The translations under genes and the position numbers were made by a program. The notes beneath the pieces were generated by a model. It saw only the letters and a program-made list of their open reading frames with translations. It was not told the DNA's origin and did not search any database. From assembly GCA_028291945.1 (NCBI GenBank), contig JAQGNH010000134.1:1-50532 (forward strand): DNA of 50,532 nucleotides, given 5' to 3'. Below are positions 18,753 through 27,833 of this stretch, piece after piece. Source of the stretch: Betaproteobacteria bacterium. GTDB lineage: Bacteria; Pseudomonadota; Gammaproteobacteria; Burkholderiales; SG8-41. Positions within the stretch are counted from its first letter, which is position 1. Every line of letters begins with the position of its first letter.

Positions 18753-19733
18753 TTGAGGGTCGTGCCTATCGCGCTCGCAGCCGCGGCGGTCGTGACTATC
18801 GGCAATGTACCCGCTGACGCCGCGCAATCCCCGCGGGGCGAAGGTTATCCAAACAGACCTATAAGGTACGTGGTCGGCGGATCCGTCGGCGGTGGTGCGG
18901 ACAGTCTCGCGCGTGCGATAGGTCAGAAGCTGAGCGAGCAGTGGGGCCAGCAGGTGATCATCGACAACCGACCGGGCGGCGGCGGTATCGTGGCGAGTGA
19001 AATCGTGGCGAAAAGCCCGCCGGATGCTCATACGCTCCTGATGGCGTTTACGTCGCACGTCACCAACCCGAGCCTGTATCCAAAGCTCACGTACGACGCG
19101 GTGAAGGATTTCGCGCCGGTTACGTTGATCGCGACGATCCCGAACATCCTTGTCGTGCACCCGTCGGTCGCCGCCGATTCGGTGCCTGCGCTTGTGACGC
19201 TGGCAAAAACAAAAGAGCTTACGTTCGCCTCGACCGGCAGCGGCGCATCGACGCATCTCGCAGGTGTTCTTTTCGGATACATGACCGGCGTCAAGCTTCT
19301 GCACGTGCCGTACAAAGGCGCCGGACCGGCAATTACCAGTGTGCTCGCGGGAGAGACGAACATGATGTTTGCCACGATGGTATCCATCCTGCCCCAGGTG
19401 AAGAGCGGCAGATTGCGTGCGCTCGCCGTGACGGGTGCTCGCCGTTCGGCTGCCGCACCGGAGCTGCCGACGGTTAGCGAATCTGGCGTGGCCGGTTACG
19501 AAGCCAACGCGTGGTTTGCCACGTTCGTCGTCGCCGGCACGCCTGCCGCGCTGGTGTCGCGCCTGAACGAAGCAATCGTTCGGATCGTCAATGCCCCGGA
19601 CGTGCGCGACCGCCTCGCTGCACAGGGCGCCGAAGCCTTGACGAGCACGCCCGATGAGCTCGGCCGCTACACGCGTGCTGAGATGCAGCGATGGCAGCGC
19701 GTGATTCGGGAGTCGGGCGCACGCGCGGACTGA
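18753..19733 (+). CDS. Bug/TctC family substrate-binding protein
   Basis: The mature hallmarks are PNRPIRYVVGGSVGGGADSLAR, DNRPGGGGIVASE, PPDAHTLLMAFTS, LTYDAVKDFAPVTL and HVPYKGAGPAIT. No ATG lies at the right place. A TTG at 18753, four bases after GGAGG, gives a compact signal peptide (RVVPIALAAAAVVTIG, cleavage near ADA) and 326 residues. A GTG at 18675 in the same frame would add 26 charged residues and lacks a good ribosome binding site. It has PDAHT where relatives have PDGYT. It is the last gene of the 19.7-kb plus-strand block. Confidence 0.9.
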   Translation: MRVVPIALAAAAVVTIGNVPADAAQSPRGEGYPNRPIRYVVGGSVGGGADSLARAIGQKLSEQWGQQVIIDNRPGGGGIVASEIVAKSPPDAHTLLMAFTSHVTNPSLYPKLTYDAVKDFAPVTLIATIPNILVVHPSVAADSVPALVTLAKTKELTFASTGSGASTHLAGVLFGYMTGVKLLHVPYKGAGPAITSVLAGETNMMFATMVSILPQVKSGRLRALAVTGARRSAAAPELPTVSESGVAGYEANAWFATFVVAGTPAALVSRLNEAIVRIVNAPDVRDRLAAQGAEALTSTPDELGRYTRAEMQRWQRVIRESGARAD

Positions 19734-20639
19734 GCCACCGGAAGGCAGGTGGCAGCGTGGGGGTTGCATCCGTCAGAAGGCATGAGCGGAGCCTTCACAC
19801 GACCGATCCAAATGCGCCCGAATCCAGCTCGGCGCTCGGGAAAATCGTCGAGTTCGTTCGTCGCGAGCTGGCATGAGCCATCCGCAGGATGCAATATCGA
19901 GCGCCGAAGCACAACCGGATGCGGATGGCAAAAGAAAAGGTCCGCTCAAACTTCGAGTGGAGCTGGGAGTAACTGAACGTACAAGCGATGGGTCGCACGC
20001 TTTGGCTGAGATTAAGCTTAAAAGTGGCATATAGCAACGCTGAGCGAAATCCGATACTCTTGTTTTGGGAATCCGCATTTTGCTGACTGATTACGCGAAC
20101 TCGTCTATATATGAATATCCTCAACCGGATCGTGAATCGAATCAAACTGAGCAACAGATCTGGCGATGACGCGCCCATGCTGGATTACATTCCGGTCGAG
20201 GTAAGAGAAGACTGGCGCACAGGCCGCTTAGCGCAGGCGGCGCAGAGGCACGGAAAACCGTTCAAATGTGCGAGTGATGCACTGCCGCGCGAAGTGCTGA
20301 TTGGCGGTAAAAATCGTATCGCCGTCGAGAGCAGCAATCACGGGCGCTCCACACTCTGAGGTCTTCAGCTACTGAAGCGTCGGACGATCACGGTCGATGA
20401 GCGCCGCGCGGCGATGCTCGGCAATCGTACCTATCTTCGAGAGCGAAGACTAATACCCGACGTGGCTGGTCGCCGGCATCTTCGATAGATCGCCCTTTAG
20501 CGGCAGCTCGAATATTGCGAAAGCGCGGCCCAGCTCGAAGCGGCGGCGCGCGGCGCAGGCGATCCGGCGCACGCCGGTTCAGAGCATCGGACGCGACAAA
20601 TCGTCGCGACTTGAATATCTCACTGTTGAAGGAGTCCTC
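19734..20639. other. Gene-poor gap with an AT-rich segment
   Basis: No convincing gene is seen in these 906 bases. About 19960-20160 is clearly richer in A and T than its surroundings. A possible small frame at 20111-20359 (82 residues, containing MLDYIPVEVREDWRTGRLA) has no ribosome binding site and resembles nothing I recognise. A six-base stem with three-base loop (CTTCAG-CTA-CTGAAG, 20363-20377) lacks a T run. The gap separates the selenoprotein-Bug operon from the ring-degradation genes. Confidence 0.5.
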
Positions 20640-21026
20640 ATGGCCAAGCTGCGTCACATCGCAATTACCGTCGACGACATGGAGAAGACCGCGTCGTTCT
20701 ACGAAAAGGCTTTCGAGATGAAGCGCGTCAGGCAGTCAGACGTGGCGATCATGCTCTCGGACGGCATCGTAAGCCTCGCGATCATTCACTCACAGAACCC
20801 GAATGCGGAAGGGCGCAAAGGCCTTCATCACATCGGCTTCCTCGTGGATGAGATGCAAGATGGTGCCACGCGCGTCGAGGAGAGCGGGGGCGTGTACCAT
20901 GGCCAGATACGCGGCATCGGAGCCGGCCCGCAATCGGAACGCAAGTACCGCGATCCGAACGGCATACACTTCGACGTTGCGACCACGGATCACGCGCGCA
21001 GGGTGTGGTGCATACCCGGTGAGTGA
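20640..21026 (+). CDS. VOC (glyoxalase/bleomycin resistance/dioxygenase) family protein
   Basis: The 128-residue protein begins AKLRHIAITVDDMEKTASFYEKAF, the first beta-alpha-beta module of the VOC fold with a likely metal His. GLHHIGFLVDEM opens the second module, and YRDPNGIHFDV is the usual closing strand. A GAAGGAG site lies eight bases before the ATG. Single-domain members act as metal-dependent lyases, epimerases or dioxygenases after dimerisation. The role here is unknown. It is convergent with the quinone reductase gene. Confidence 0.88.
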   Translation: MAKLRHIAITVDDMEKTASFYEKAFEMKRVRQSDVAIMLSDGIVSLAIIHSQNPNAEGRKGLHHIGFLVDEMQDGATRVEESGGVYHGQIRGIGAGPQSERKYRDPNGIHFDVATTDHARRVWCIPGE

Positions 21027-21075
21027 AGCCGTGCGGTCGAGGCACACGCGCACCGCGCTGATCATCGGGAGCTGC

Positions 21076-22050
21076 TCAAGGCACGATCACAACTTTACCC
21101 TGTACCCTGCGCTGCATCACGTCTTCGAGTGCGCGAGCGGTTTCCGCAAGCGGATACTGCGCCGTGACGATGGGCTTCAGCTTTCCGTTTCTGATCCAGG
21201 CGATCATTTCTGAAATGTTCTGCCGGCCGCCTTCCGGATTGCGGCGCGAGTAAGTGTCCCATGCGACGCCGACGAGGGCGCACCCTTTGAGGAGGGGCAG
21301 GTTCATCGGCATGCGTGGAATTTCGCCGCTCGTGAAGCCGACCACGAGATAGCGGCCGAACCACGCGATGGAGCGCACCGCGGGTTCGGCGTATTCGCCG
21401 CCGACCGGGTCGAGCACGACGTCTACGCCGCGCTCCTGCGTAAGCGCCTTGACCGTTTCCCGAAGGTTCTGCGTTCGATAGTTGATCAGCATGTCCGCAC
21501 CGTGCTGCTTGCACAGGGCAAGCTTCTCGTCGGACGACGCACAGGCAATCACTGCGGCACCCATCAGCTTGCCGAGTTGCACCGCAGCGAGGCCTACGCC
21601 GCCGGCGGCACCGAGCACCATCAGCGTTTCTCCGGGTTGCAATCGCCCGCGGTCCTTCAACGCGTGATAGCTCGTGCCATAGGCGAGGGGGAAGGCTCCT
21701 GCGGCGACGAAGTCGACATCGGATGGTATCCGCCAGAAGCGCTCGGAGAGTACGACCGCCTCCTCGGCGAATGCGCCGTAGCGCAGCATCGCGACGCCTG
21801 CGTCGCCCACCTGCAGTCCGCTCACGCCGGGGCCTAGCGCCTTAATGATCCCCGCAATCTCGTAACCGGGGGAGAACGGGAGCGGCGGCCGGTGCTGGTA
21901 CTTGTTCTGGATCATCAGCACGTCGGGAAAGTTGACGCCTGCGGCTTTCACCGTCACGAGCACTTCGCCTTGTCCTGGCTCTGGCGAAGGAACGTCCTCC
22001 AGCACGAGGTCGCTCGGCATTCCGTAACTCTTGCACAATACAGCACGCAT
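21076..22050 (-). CDS. Zinc-type alcohol dehydrogenase/quinone oxidoreductase (MDR superfamily)
   Basis: The 324 residues start MRAVLCKSYGMPSDLVLEDV after a GGAG site; an in-frame upstream extension to 22140 would run through the operator palindrome and is rejected. The GroES-like domain (residues 1-120) lacks the zinc Cys cluster of true alcohol dehydrogenases. The NADPH fold carries VLGAAGGVGLAAVQLGK near residue 145. The end QRRVQGKVVIVP is typical of the quinone reductase or acyl-CoA reductase branch. It is divergent from the badH-like gene across a shared regulatory region and may be co-controlled with it. Confidence 0.92.
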   Translation of the reverse strand: MRAVLCKSYGMPSDLVLEDVPSPEPGQGEVLVTVKAAGVNFPDVLMIQNKYQHRPPLPFSPGYEIAGIIKALGPGVSGLQVGDAGVAMLRYGAFAEEAVVLSERFWRIPSDVDFVAAGAFPLAYGTSYHALKDRGRLQPGETLMVLGAAGGVGLAAVQLGKLMGAAVIACASSDEKLALCKQHGADMLINYRTQNLRETVKALTQERGVDVVLDPVGGEYAEPAVRSIAWFGRYLVVGFTSGEIPRMPMNLPLLKGCALVGVAWDTYSRRNPEGGRQNISEMIAWIRNGKLKPIVTAQYPLAETARALEDVMQRRVQGKVVIVP

Positions 22051-22131
22051 TGGATGAGCTCCATTGTTGGTGTGTGCAGAACGATCGCGCAGGGGGCGAG
22101 GGCCGCCCTTAATGCGTTTTGCTGGTCTATT

Positions 22132-22149
22132 TTCTAACATTTGTTAGAA
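22132..22149. promoter_or_regulatory. Operator-like palindrome TCTAAC-N4-GTTAGA
   Basis: TTCTAACA and TGTTAGAA form perfect eight-base arms around TT. The site lies in the divergent region between the quinone reductase and badH-like genes. The same TCTAAC-N4-GTTAGAATC core occurs at 28541 beside a tetR gene. Its right arm plus the next T reads TAGAAT, close to a -10 box for the plus strand. Confidence 0.7.
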
Positions 22150-22226
22150 TCCATGTCACTCTCCCGGCCGATCATGCAACGCACCGTTCGCGTGCGGAAT
22201 GGCCCGGCAATTCCAAGGAGGTTCAC

Positions 22227-22995
22227 ATGAAGGGACTCAAGGGAAAAGCCGCAATCGTTACGGGCAGCGGCAGCGGTATCGGCAAGGCGATCGCCGAGCG
22301 TCTCGCCGACGAAGGCTGCATGGTCGGCATCTTCGACTTGAATGCGGCAGCCGCGGAAGTGGCTGCGAATACAATTGCGGGTGCGGGCGAAAAAGCGTAC
22401 GCGCATGCAGTGGACATCAGCGACCTCGATGCGGTGCAGACAGCTGTCAAGGCGTTCGAGAAGCAGGCCGGGCAATGTCGAAGTGCTCGTCAACAACGCG
22501 GGATGGGACAAGGCGATGCCGTTTCTCAAATCCACGCCGGACTTGTGGGAGAAGCTGATCGACATCAATCTTTACGGTCCGATCAATTTGCATTACGCCG
22601 TGCTGCCGGGCATGGTAGAGCGGAAGCGTGGCCGCGTCGTGAGCATTGCGTCCGATGCGGGCCGTGTCGGTTCGTCCGGGGAGTCGGTGTACTCGGCGTG
22701 CAAGGGTGGCGTCCTTGCCTTCACGAAGACGCTGGCGAGAGAGCTCGCGCGCAACAATATCCAGCTGAACGCGGTGTGCCCGAGGCCTACGGATATGCCG
22801 CTTCTGAGGTCGTTCGCAGACGAGGGCGACGCCGGAGCAAAGCTCATCGACGGTTTGACGCGTGCGATCCCGATGCGCCGGCTCGGGCAGCCGAACGACT
22901 ACCCCGGCATCGTCGCGTTCCTCGCGAGCCACGACGCGGCCTACATCACCGGACAGACGATCAGCGTCTGCGGCGGTCTTACCATGCACGGCTAA
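22227..22995 (+). pseudogene. badH: Short-chain dehydrogenase, BadH-like (2-hydroxycyclohexanecarboxyl-CoA dehydrogenase), frameshifted
   Basis: The ATG follows AAGGAGG. The first 81 codons give the NAD fold (IVTGSGSGIGKAIAERL). At the GGG of 22470-22472 one extra base moves the frame by one, and the other frame continues with EVLVNNAGWDKAMPF, VVSIASDAGRVGSSGESVYSACKGG (Tyr-x3-Lys) and TGQTISVCGGLTMHG to the stop at 22995. Removing one G restores a protein of about 255 residues, the usual SDR length. The motifs NNAGWD and SDAGRVGSSGE and the adjacent badI-like gene match BadH of cyclohexanecarboxylate degradation, which oxidises 2-hydroxycyclohexanecarboxyl-CoA. A single indel could be a sequencing error; otherwise the gene is broken. 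Confidence 0.75.
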
Positions 22996-23007
22996 CGGGA
23001 GCAGAAC

Positions 23008-23790
23008 ATGGCATACGAAGATATTTTGCTGGAGAAGAACGAAGGCGTGGCGCGCATTACCATCGATCGCCCCAAGGTCATGAACGCGTTTCGCGGACAG
23101 ACTACGGAGGAATTGATCGATGCGTTCTCCGACGCAGGTTGGGACAAGTCGATTGGTGTGATCGTGCTCGGCGGGGCGGGTGACCGCGCGTTTTGCACCG
23201 GCGGCGACCAATCGGCTCACGACGGCCAATACGATGGGCGCGGAACGATCGGCATGCCGGTCGAGCAGCTCCACGCCGTGATGCGCGAAGTCCCGAAGCC
23301 CGTGATCGCACGGGTGCAGGGTTATGCCATCGGTGGCGGCAATGTGCTCGCCACGCTGTGCGATCTCACCATCGCGTCGGAGAAAGCGATCTTCGGGCAG
23401 GTCGGGCCGAAAGTCGGTTCGGTCGATCCGGGCTGGGGCACGGCTTATCTCGCGTCCGTGGTTGGCGAGAAAAGAGCGCGTGAAATCTGGTACCTGTGCC
23501 GGCGCTATACGGCGGAGCAGGCGCTGCAGATGGGCCTGTGCAACGTCGTCGTGGCTCACGATCAGCTCGATGCCGAAGTCGACAAATGGTGCGCTGAGAT
23601 TCTCGAGAAAAGTCCGACCGCCATCGCGATCGCGAAAAGCTCGTTCAACGCAGCGACCGAGTCGATACGCGGCATCGGCGCGCTCGGCTTCCAGGCACTG
23701 AGCCTCTATTACCAGACCGACGAATCGAAAGAGGGCGTCAAGGCGTTCCTCGAGAAGCGCAAGCCGGAGTTTCGCAAAAAAATGAAGTGA
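23008..23790 (+). CDS. badI: BadI-like 2-ketocyclohexanecarboxyl-CoA hydrolase (MenB/crotonase family)
   Basis: The 260-residue crotonase is closest, from memory of the family, to BadI, the ring-cleaving hydrolase of Rhodopseudomonas. Shared signatures are NAFRGQTTEELI, GAGDRAFCTGGDQSAHDG, the YDGRGT loop, VIARVQGYAIGGGNVLATL and FGQVGPKVGSVDPGWGTAYL. The last of these, with Asp in place of the second hydratase Glu, is also the MenB pattern. BadI hydrolytically opens 2-ketocyclohexanecarboxyl-CoA to pimeloyl-CoA. It lies 12 bases behind the badH-like gene, the order expected for the last two steps of the pathway. MenB is unlikely because no menaquinone genes are near. Confidence 0.82.
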   Translation: MAYEDILLEKNEGVARITIDRPKVMNAFRGQTTEELIDAFSDAGWDKSIGVIVLGGAGDRAFCTGGDQSAHDGQYDGRGTIGMPVEQLHAVMREVPKPVIARVQGYAIGGGNVLATLCDLTIASEKAIFGQVGPKVGSVDPGWGTAYLASVVGEKRAREIWYLCRRYTAEQALQMGLCNVVVAHDQLDAEVDKWCAEILEKSPTAIAIAKSSFNAATESIRGIGALGFQALSLYYQTDESKEGVKAFLEKRKPEFRKKMK

Positions 23791-23909
23791 AGCCGGCGGA
23801 GTGTATGACGCGAGCCGGCTGCGAAGCTGCAATGCGCCGATGCGCACGGGAGAGAGCAGCGTTGGATAGAGCGTACCCGGCGCGGCGTCCTCTGCCGAGG
23901 GCGGCACGT

Positions 23910-25103
23910 TCATGACGCGGCGGCGGTATGCGCGTTCATGACCTCCCGAATGTCCGCTTGGCCGTAACCGATTTCCTGCAGCACGCTCTGCGTGTGCTCG
24001 CCGAGGCCCGGTGGCGTCAGGCGAATGCTGCCCGGTGTCTCACCGAACTGCACTGGAATGACGGTGGTCACCATCGCGCCTTCCGAAGGATGTTCGTAAT
24101 GCTGAAAGAAGCCCGTTGCGTCGAGGTACGGGTCTTCGGCCATGGCGCTGAGCTCGTTGACCGCACCGTTGGGCAGATCTGCCGCATCGAGGAGCTTCTG
24201 CCATTCGGCCGTCGTCTTGCGCTTCATCTCTTCCGCGAGAATTGCATAGAGCTCGTTGATGTTGCGTGTTCGCGCTTTCAGCTCTGCAAAGCGTTCGTCA
24301 CGCGCGAGCTCAGGCCGCCCGATGACGGTAAAGACGCGGCGCCACTGGTCGTCGCTTATCGCGAGCATGCAGATATAGCCGTCCCGCGTTGCATAAGGGC
24401 GGCGGTGCGGCGAGAAAATCCGTGAATAGCCAAGATTCTCGCGGTCGGTCGCGAAGAAATTGGTCCAGAGGTGCTCGACGAGATTGAACGAAAGCATGGT
24501 CTCGAGCATCGGCACGACGACTTCCTGTCCCTTGCTCGTGCGCTCGCGGCTGAACAGAGCCATGCCGATTGCGGACGCGAGCACGTGACCGCAGAACTTG
24601 TCGGCCATGACCATGGGCATGTAGCGCGGCTCGCCGCCGTTACGCCCGATCATTGCAGCGATTCCGCTCTCGCCCTGGATCACATCGTCGAATGCGGGCC
24701 GGTCCCGGTTGGGGCCGTCCGAGCGGTAACCCGGGCCGTAGGCGTAGACGATCCGCGGGTTGCGCGCGCTCACTGCGGCATACGAGACGCCGAGGCGTTC
24801 CGCGGTCTGCGGCCGCACGCTGTGAACAAGCACGTCGGCGGTTTCGACGAGGCGCATCAACGCTTCGCGCGGGGCCGGACGCTTCAGATCGAGCACGACG
24901 CTGCGCTTGTTGCGGTTGGTGTTCATGAAGAGCGACGCCATGCCTGGATTTTTCGAAAATCCGGAATGGCGCATCGGGTCGCCATCCGGCGCTTCGATCT
25001 TGATCACGTCCGCGCCCATGTCGCCGAGGATCTGCGTGGCCAGCGGACCAAGCACGTTGATCGTGAGGTCGAGGACGCGTATGCCGTTGAGAGGCCCGCT
25101 CAT
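23910..25103 (-). CDS. CaiB/BaiF family CoA-transferase with Val at the catalytic Asp position
   Basis: The 397 residues begin SGPLNGIRVLDLTINVLGPLA and GDMGADVIKIEAPDGD and end with GLGEHTQSVLQEIGYG, all normal for the family. In the GQxVD motif the sequence is GQEVVVPMLET, with Val196 where Asp is expected. The related GQxVEVPMFET subgroup has Glu here, as in the paralogue at 48026. The change may mean altered chemistry or loss of activity. It is the last gene of a minus-strand unit with an acyl-CoA dehydrogenase and a MaoC protein; the gap to the MaoC gene is 16 bases. Confidence 0.9.
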   Translation of the reverse strand: MSGPLNGIRVLDLTINVLGPLATQILGDMGADVIKIEAPDGDPMRHSGFSKNPGMASLFMNTNRNKRSVVLDLKRPAPREALMRLVETADVLVHSVRPQTAERLGVSYAAVSARNPRIVYAYGPGYRSDGPNRDRPAFDDVIQGESGIAAMIGRNGGEPRYMPMVMADKFCGHVLASAIGMALFSRERTSKGQEVVVPMLETMLSFNLVEHLWTNFFATDRENLGYSRIFSPHRRPYATRDGYICMLAISDDQWRRVFTVIGRPELARDERFAELKARTRNINELYAILAEEMKRKTTAEWQKLLDAADLPNGAVNELSAMAEDPYLDATGFFQHYEHPSEGAMVTTVIPVQFGETPGSIRLTPPGLGEHTQSVLQEIGYGQADIREVMNAHTAAAS

Positions 25104-25119
25104 CTCGTGGTCTGCGCTT

Positions 25120-25584
<465 letters not shown>

Positions 25585-25599
25585 TATTACTCCTGAAAG

Positions 25600-25713
25600 A
25601 TCTACAACGCTCCTTCGCTGCGCTTCGGGCGCAACGGCGTGCTTATGCGCCTTGCGGCGCTAAAAAAATCTACGACGCTTCGTTCGACGCAGCTACGCTG
25701 CGCCTCCGGGCGG
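25600..25713 (-). repeat. Second pair of dispersed repeat copies
   Basis: Read on the minus strand, 25600-25662 matches the 2924-3062 repeat, including ACGCCGTTGCGCCC and GCAGCGAAGGAGCG. A shorter copy precedes it (25668-25713). The internal hairpin is kept with changed bases: GCGCC-GCAA-GGCGC (25647-25660) in place of GCGGC-GATA-GCCGC. It lies directly upstream of the MaoC gene, in the same relative orientation as the first pair to its gene. Confidence 0.75.
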
Positions 25714-25726
25714 AAACGGTACAACA

Positions 25727-26887
25727 TCACTGTCGTTGCGGTTTACCGAGCATGCTGCCGGCAATGATGTTGCGCTGGATCTGGTTGGTGCCTTCGATGA
25801 TCTGTAGCACCTTGGCATCGCGAAAATAGCGGTTGATCGGAAATTCGGCCGATATCCCTGCCGCTCCGAAAAGCTGCACCGCGTCGGTCGCAACGCGCAT
25901 CGCGACGTCGGTCGCAAAACACTTTGCCATCGCTGCGATCGGTGCGAGCTCGCGTCCGCTCACACCCGCATCGACGAGCGACGCCGCGCGATATACGAGC
26001 TGACGCGCAGCTTCGGTCTGCATGGCCATGTCCGCGACCATCCAGCGCACGCCCTGGAAATCGCTCACCTTCTGGCCAAACGCTGCGCGATTCTGGATGA
26101 ACTCGATCGTGTGATCGAGCGCGCCTTGTGCAAGCCCGACACCGCGCGCCGCAATCACCGGCCGCGACTGGTTGAACGCCTCCATCACGACTTTGAAGCC
26201 CTGCTTACCCTCGGGGCCGAGGCGATTCTTTTCGGGGACGAACACGTTGTCGAAGAACAGCGGGCACGAGGGAATGCCGCGTGCGCCCATCTTGTCTTCC
26301 TTGCGGCCGACCTGAAATCCGGGCGCGCCTTTTTCGACGACGAAGAGGCTGATCTCGCTCTTGCCGCGCGGGTCAGCAGTCTTCGCAGCCACGAGGATGA
26401 AATCGGCTACGTGCGAATTGGTGCACCAGATCTTGGCGCCGTCGAGGCGGTATCCACCCGCAACCGGTGTGGCTTTGGTCTTGATGCCCTGCACGTCGGA
26501 GCCGCTCTGCGGCTCGGTCGTCGAGAAGGCTGCGCGCAACTCGCCGGAGGCGAGCCCCGGCAGGTAACGATCGCCCTGATCTTTCGTTCCACCGGCCAGG
26601 ATGGCGCCGAAAGGGATCCACTGGACGACCAGCAGGTACGCCGTGTTGTAGCAGACACGTCCGAGCTCTTCGACCGCGATGCACGCGGAGAGCATGCTGC
26701 CCGTGCCGCCGTATTCCGCAGGAAAGGGCAGGGTGAAGAGGCCCAGCTCTTTGAGGAGGGCGTACATGTCGCACGGGTACTCGGCGGTGCGGTCGATTTC
26801 GCTTGCGCGCGGGGCGACCTTGTCCTTTGCGACCCGCCTGATCAGATCCTGTATCTGCCGATGGTCGTCGGTTAGCGTGTAATTCAT
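25727..26887 (-). CDS. Acyl-CoA dehydrogenase
   Basis: The 386-residue protein starts MNYTLTDDHRQIQDLIRRVA; a TTG six codons upstream is less likely. The FAD/substrate segment AFSTTEPQSGSDVQGIKTKA, the CTNSHVADFILV strand and QLFGAAGISAEFPINRYFRDAKV are canonical. Glu365 in IIEGTNQIQR is at the catalytic base position of medium-chain dehydrogenases. The enzyme forms 2-enoyl-CoA with FAD and electron-transfer flavoprotein. Given the nearby badHI-like genes, a cyclohexanecarboxyl-CoA dehydrogenase (AliB-like) role is possible but unproven. It heads the minus-strand unit and is divergent from the iclR gene. Confidence 0.93.
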   Translation of the reverse strand: MNYTLTDDHRQIQDLIRRVAKDKVAPRASEIDRTAEYPCDMYALLKELGLFTLPFPAEYGGTGSMLSACIAVEELGRVCYNTAYLLVVQWIPFGAILAGGTKDQGDRYLPGLASGELRAAFSTTEPQSGSDVQGIKTKATPVAGGYRLDGAKIWCTNSHVADFILVAAKTADPRGKSEISLFVVEKGAPGFQVGRKEDKMGARGIPSCPLFFDNVFVPEKNRLGPEGKQGFKVVMEAFNQSRPVIAARGVGLAQGALDHTIEFIQNRAAFGQKVSDFQGVRWMVADMAMQTEAARQLVYRAASLVDAGVSGRELAPIAAMAKCFATDVAMRVATDAVQLFGAAGISAEFPINRYFRDAKVLQIIEGTNQIQRNIIAGSMLGKPQRQ

Positions 26888-27057
26888 ATCGAATCGAACC
26901 GGCAAAGCAGGCGCGAATTGCGCGGGCGAGGACTTCGCCGTTTGTGAACGGTGTTCGATATAATGAACGGACGGTCAGGTGCTGTCAACGCCCCGAGACC
27001 CCGTGTTCCGCGCGCTCCACGCCGAGATCATGCCTGGACGCCCCTACAGGAAACGCA

Positions 27058-27828
27058 ATGGCAAACGAAGAAAACTCGCCCCGCTCTCTCACGCGCGTGC
27101 TGGGGTTGTTCGGCGCAATCGCGCGCACTGCGGATGGCATGACGCTGGCACGGCTGAGCGCCGAGCTCGAGTCTCCGAAGAGCAGTCTGCTGACGTTGTT
27201 GCGCCCGCTCGTCTCCAAGGGCTACCTCACTCACGAGGGCGGCGCCTATCGGCTGGGGCCCGCGATATTCAGGCTCGCAGCCGACATCCTTTCCACGCGC
27301 AGCTTTCCCAAACTGATACGTCCTTTCATGCAGCAGCTCGTCGAGCGCAGCCAGGAATCGGTGTATCTCGCGGTGATCGACAAGGAGGCGCGTTGCGTCA
27401 CGTACGTCGAAGGTATCGAGAGCACGCAGCCTGTGCGCTATAAAGCGCCGCTGGGGTCGCCCCGTCCGCTGTATTGTTCGGCCGCCGGGCGTCTGCTGCT
27501 CGCGTATGCAGATGAGGATTGGCGCGAACGCTATGTGCGTACCGTGCAGTTGAAGCCCATGACGGAGCGCACGCTCACCGATCGCGCGGCATTGCGCAAG
27601 GAGCTCGAGAAGATCCGCAAGACGGGCCTTGCCATCAGCATCGGGGAGGCTGTGCCCGGCGCCGCGGGACTCGCTGCACCGGTGTTCGACACCGATGGCA
27701 AAGCTGCTGCGGCCTTGTTGATCGGCGCGCCTGTCGATCGGTTCGAACGCGAGCTCCCGGCGCTGCGCAAGCTCATGAAGGAAGTGGCTACGCAGGCGTC
27801 CGGTATTTTCCTTGGGGCGCCGACATAA
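27058..27828 (+). CDS. IclR family transcriptional regulator
   Basis: The 256 residues have the two-domain IclR layout. A winged helix-turn-helix occupies about residues 8-70 (SLTRVLGLFGAIA, TLARLSAELESPKSSLLTLL, GYLTHEGGAYRLG). An effector-binding domain follows from about residue 80 (VERSQESVYLAVIDKEA, CSAAGRLLLAY, GEAVPGAAGLAAPVFD). The ATG at 27058 follows AGGAAA. It is divergent from the acyl-CoA dehydrogenase gene and probably controls that unit in response to an aromatic or alicyclic acid. Its 3' end is six bases from the convergent tetR gene. Confidence 0.94.
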   Translation: MANEENSPRSLTRVLGLFGAIARTADGMTLARLSAELESPKSSLLTLLRPLVSKGYLTHEGGAYRLGPAIFRLAADILSTRSFPKLIRPFMQQLVERSQESVYLAVIDKEARCVTYVEGIESTQPVRYKAPLGSPRPLYCSAAGRLLLAYADEDWRERYVRTVQLKPMTERTLTDRAALRKELEKIRKTGLAISIGEAVPGAAGLAAPVFDTDGKAAAALLIGAPVDRFERELPALRKLMKEVATQASGIFLGAPT

Positions 27829-27833
27829 CGAAA

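Noticed and set aside
20111-20359. Small 82-residue gene
   Set aside because: It has no ribosome binding site and no recognisable family and lies in a gene-poor gap; mentioned only in the gap description.
23008-23790. Menaquinone-biosynthesis MenB
   Set aside because: The sequence pattern is shared by MenB and BadI, but the neighbour is a BadH-like dehydrogenase and no men gene is present.
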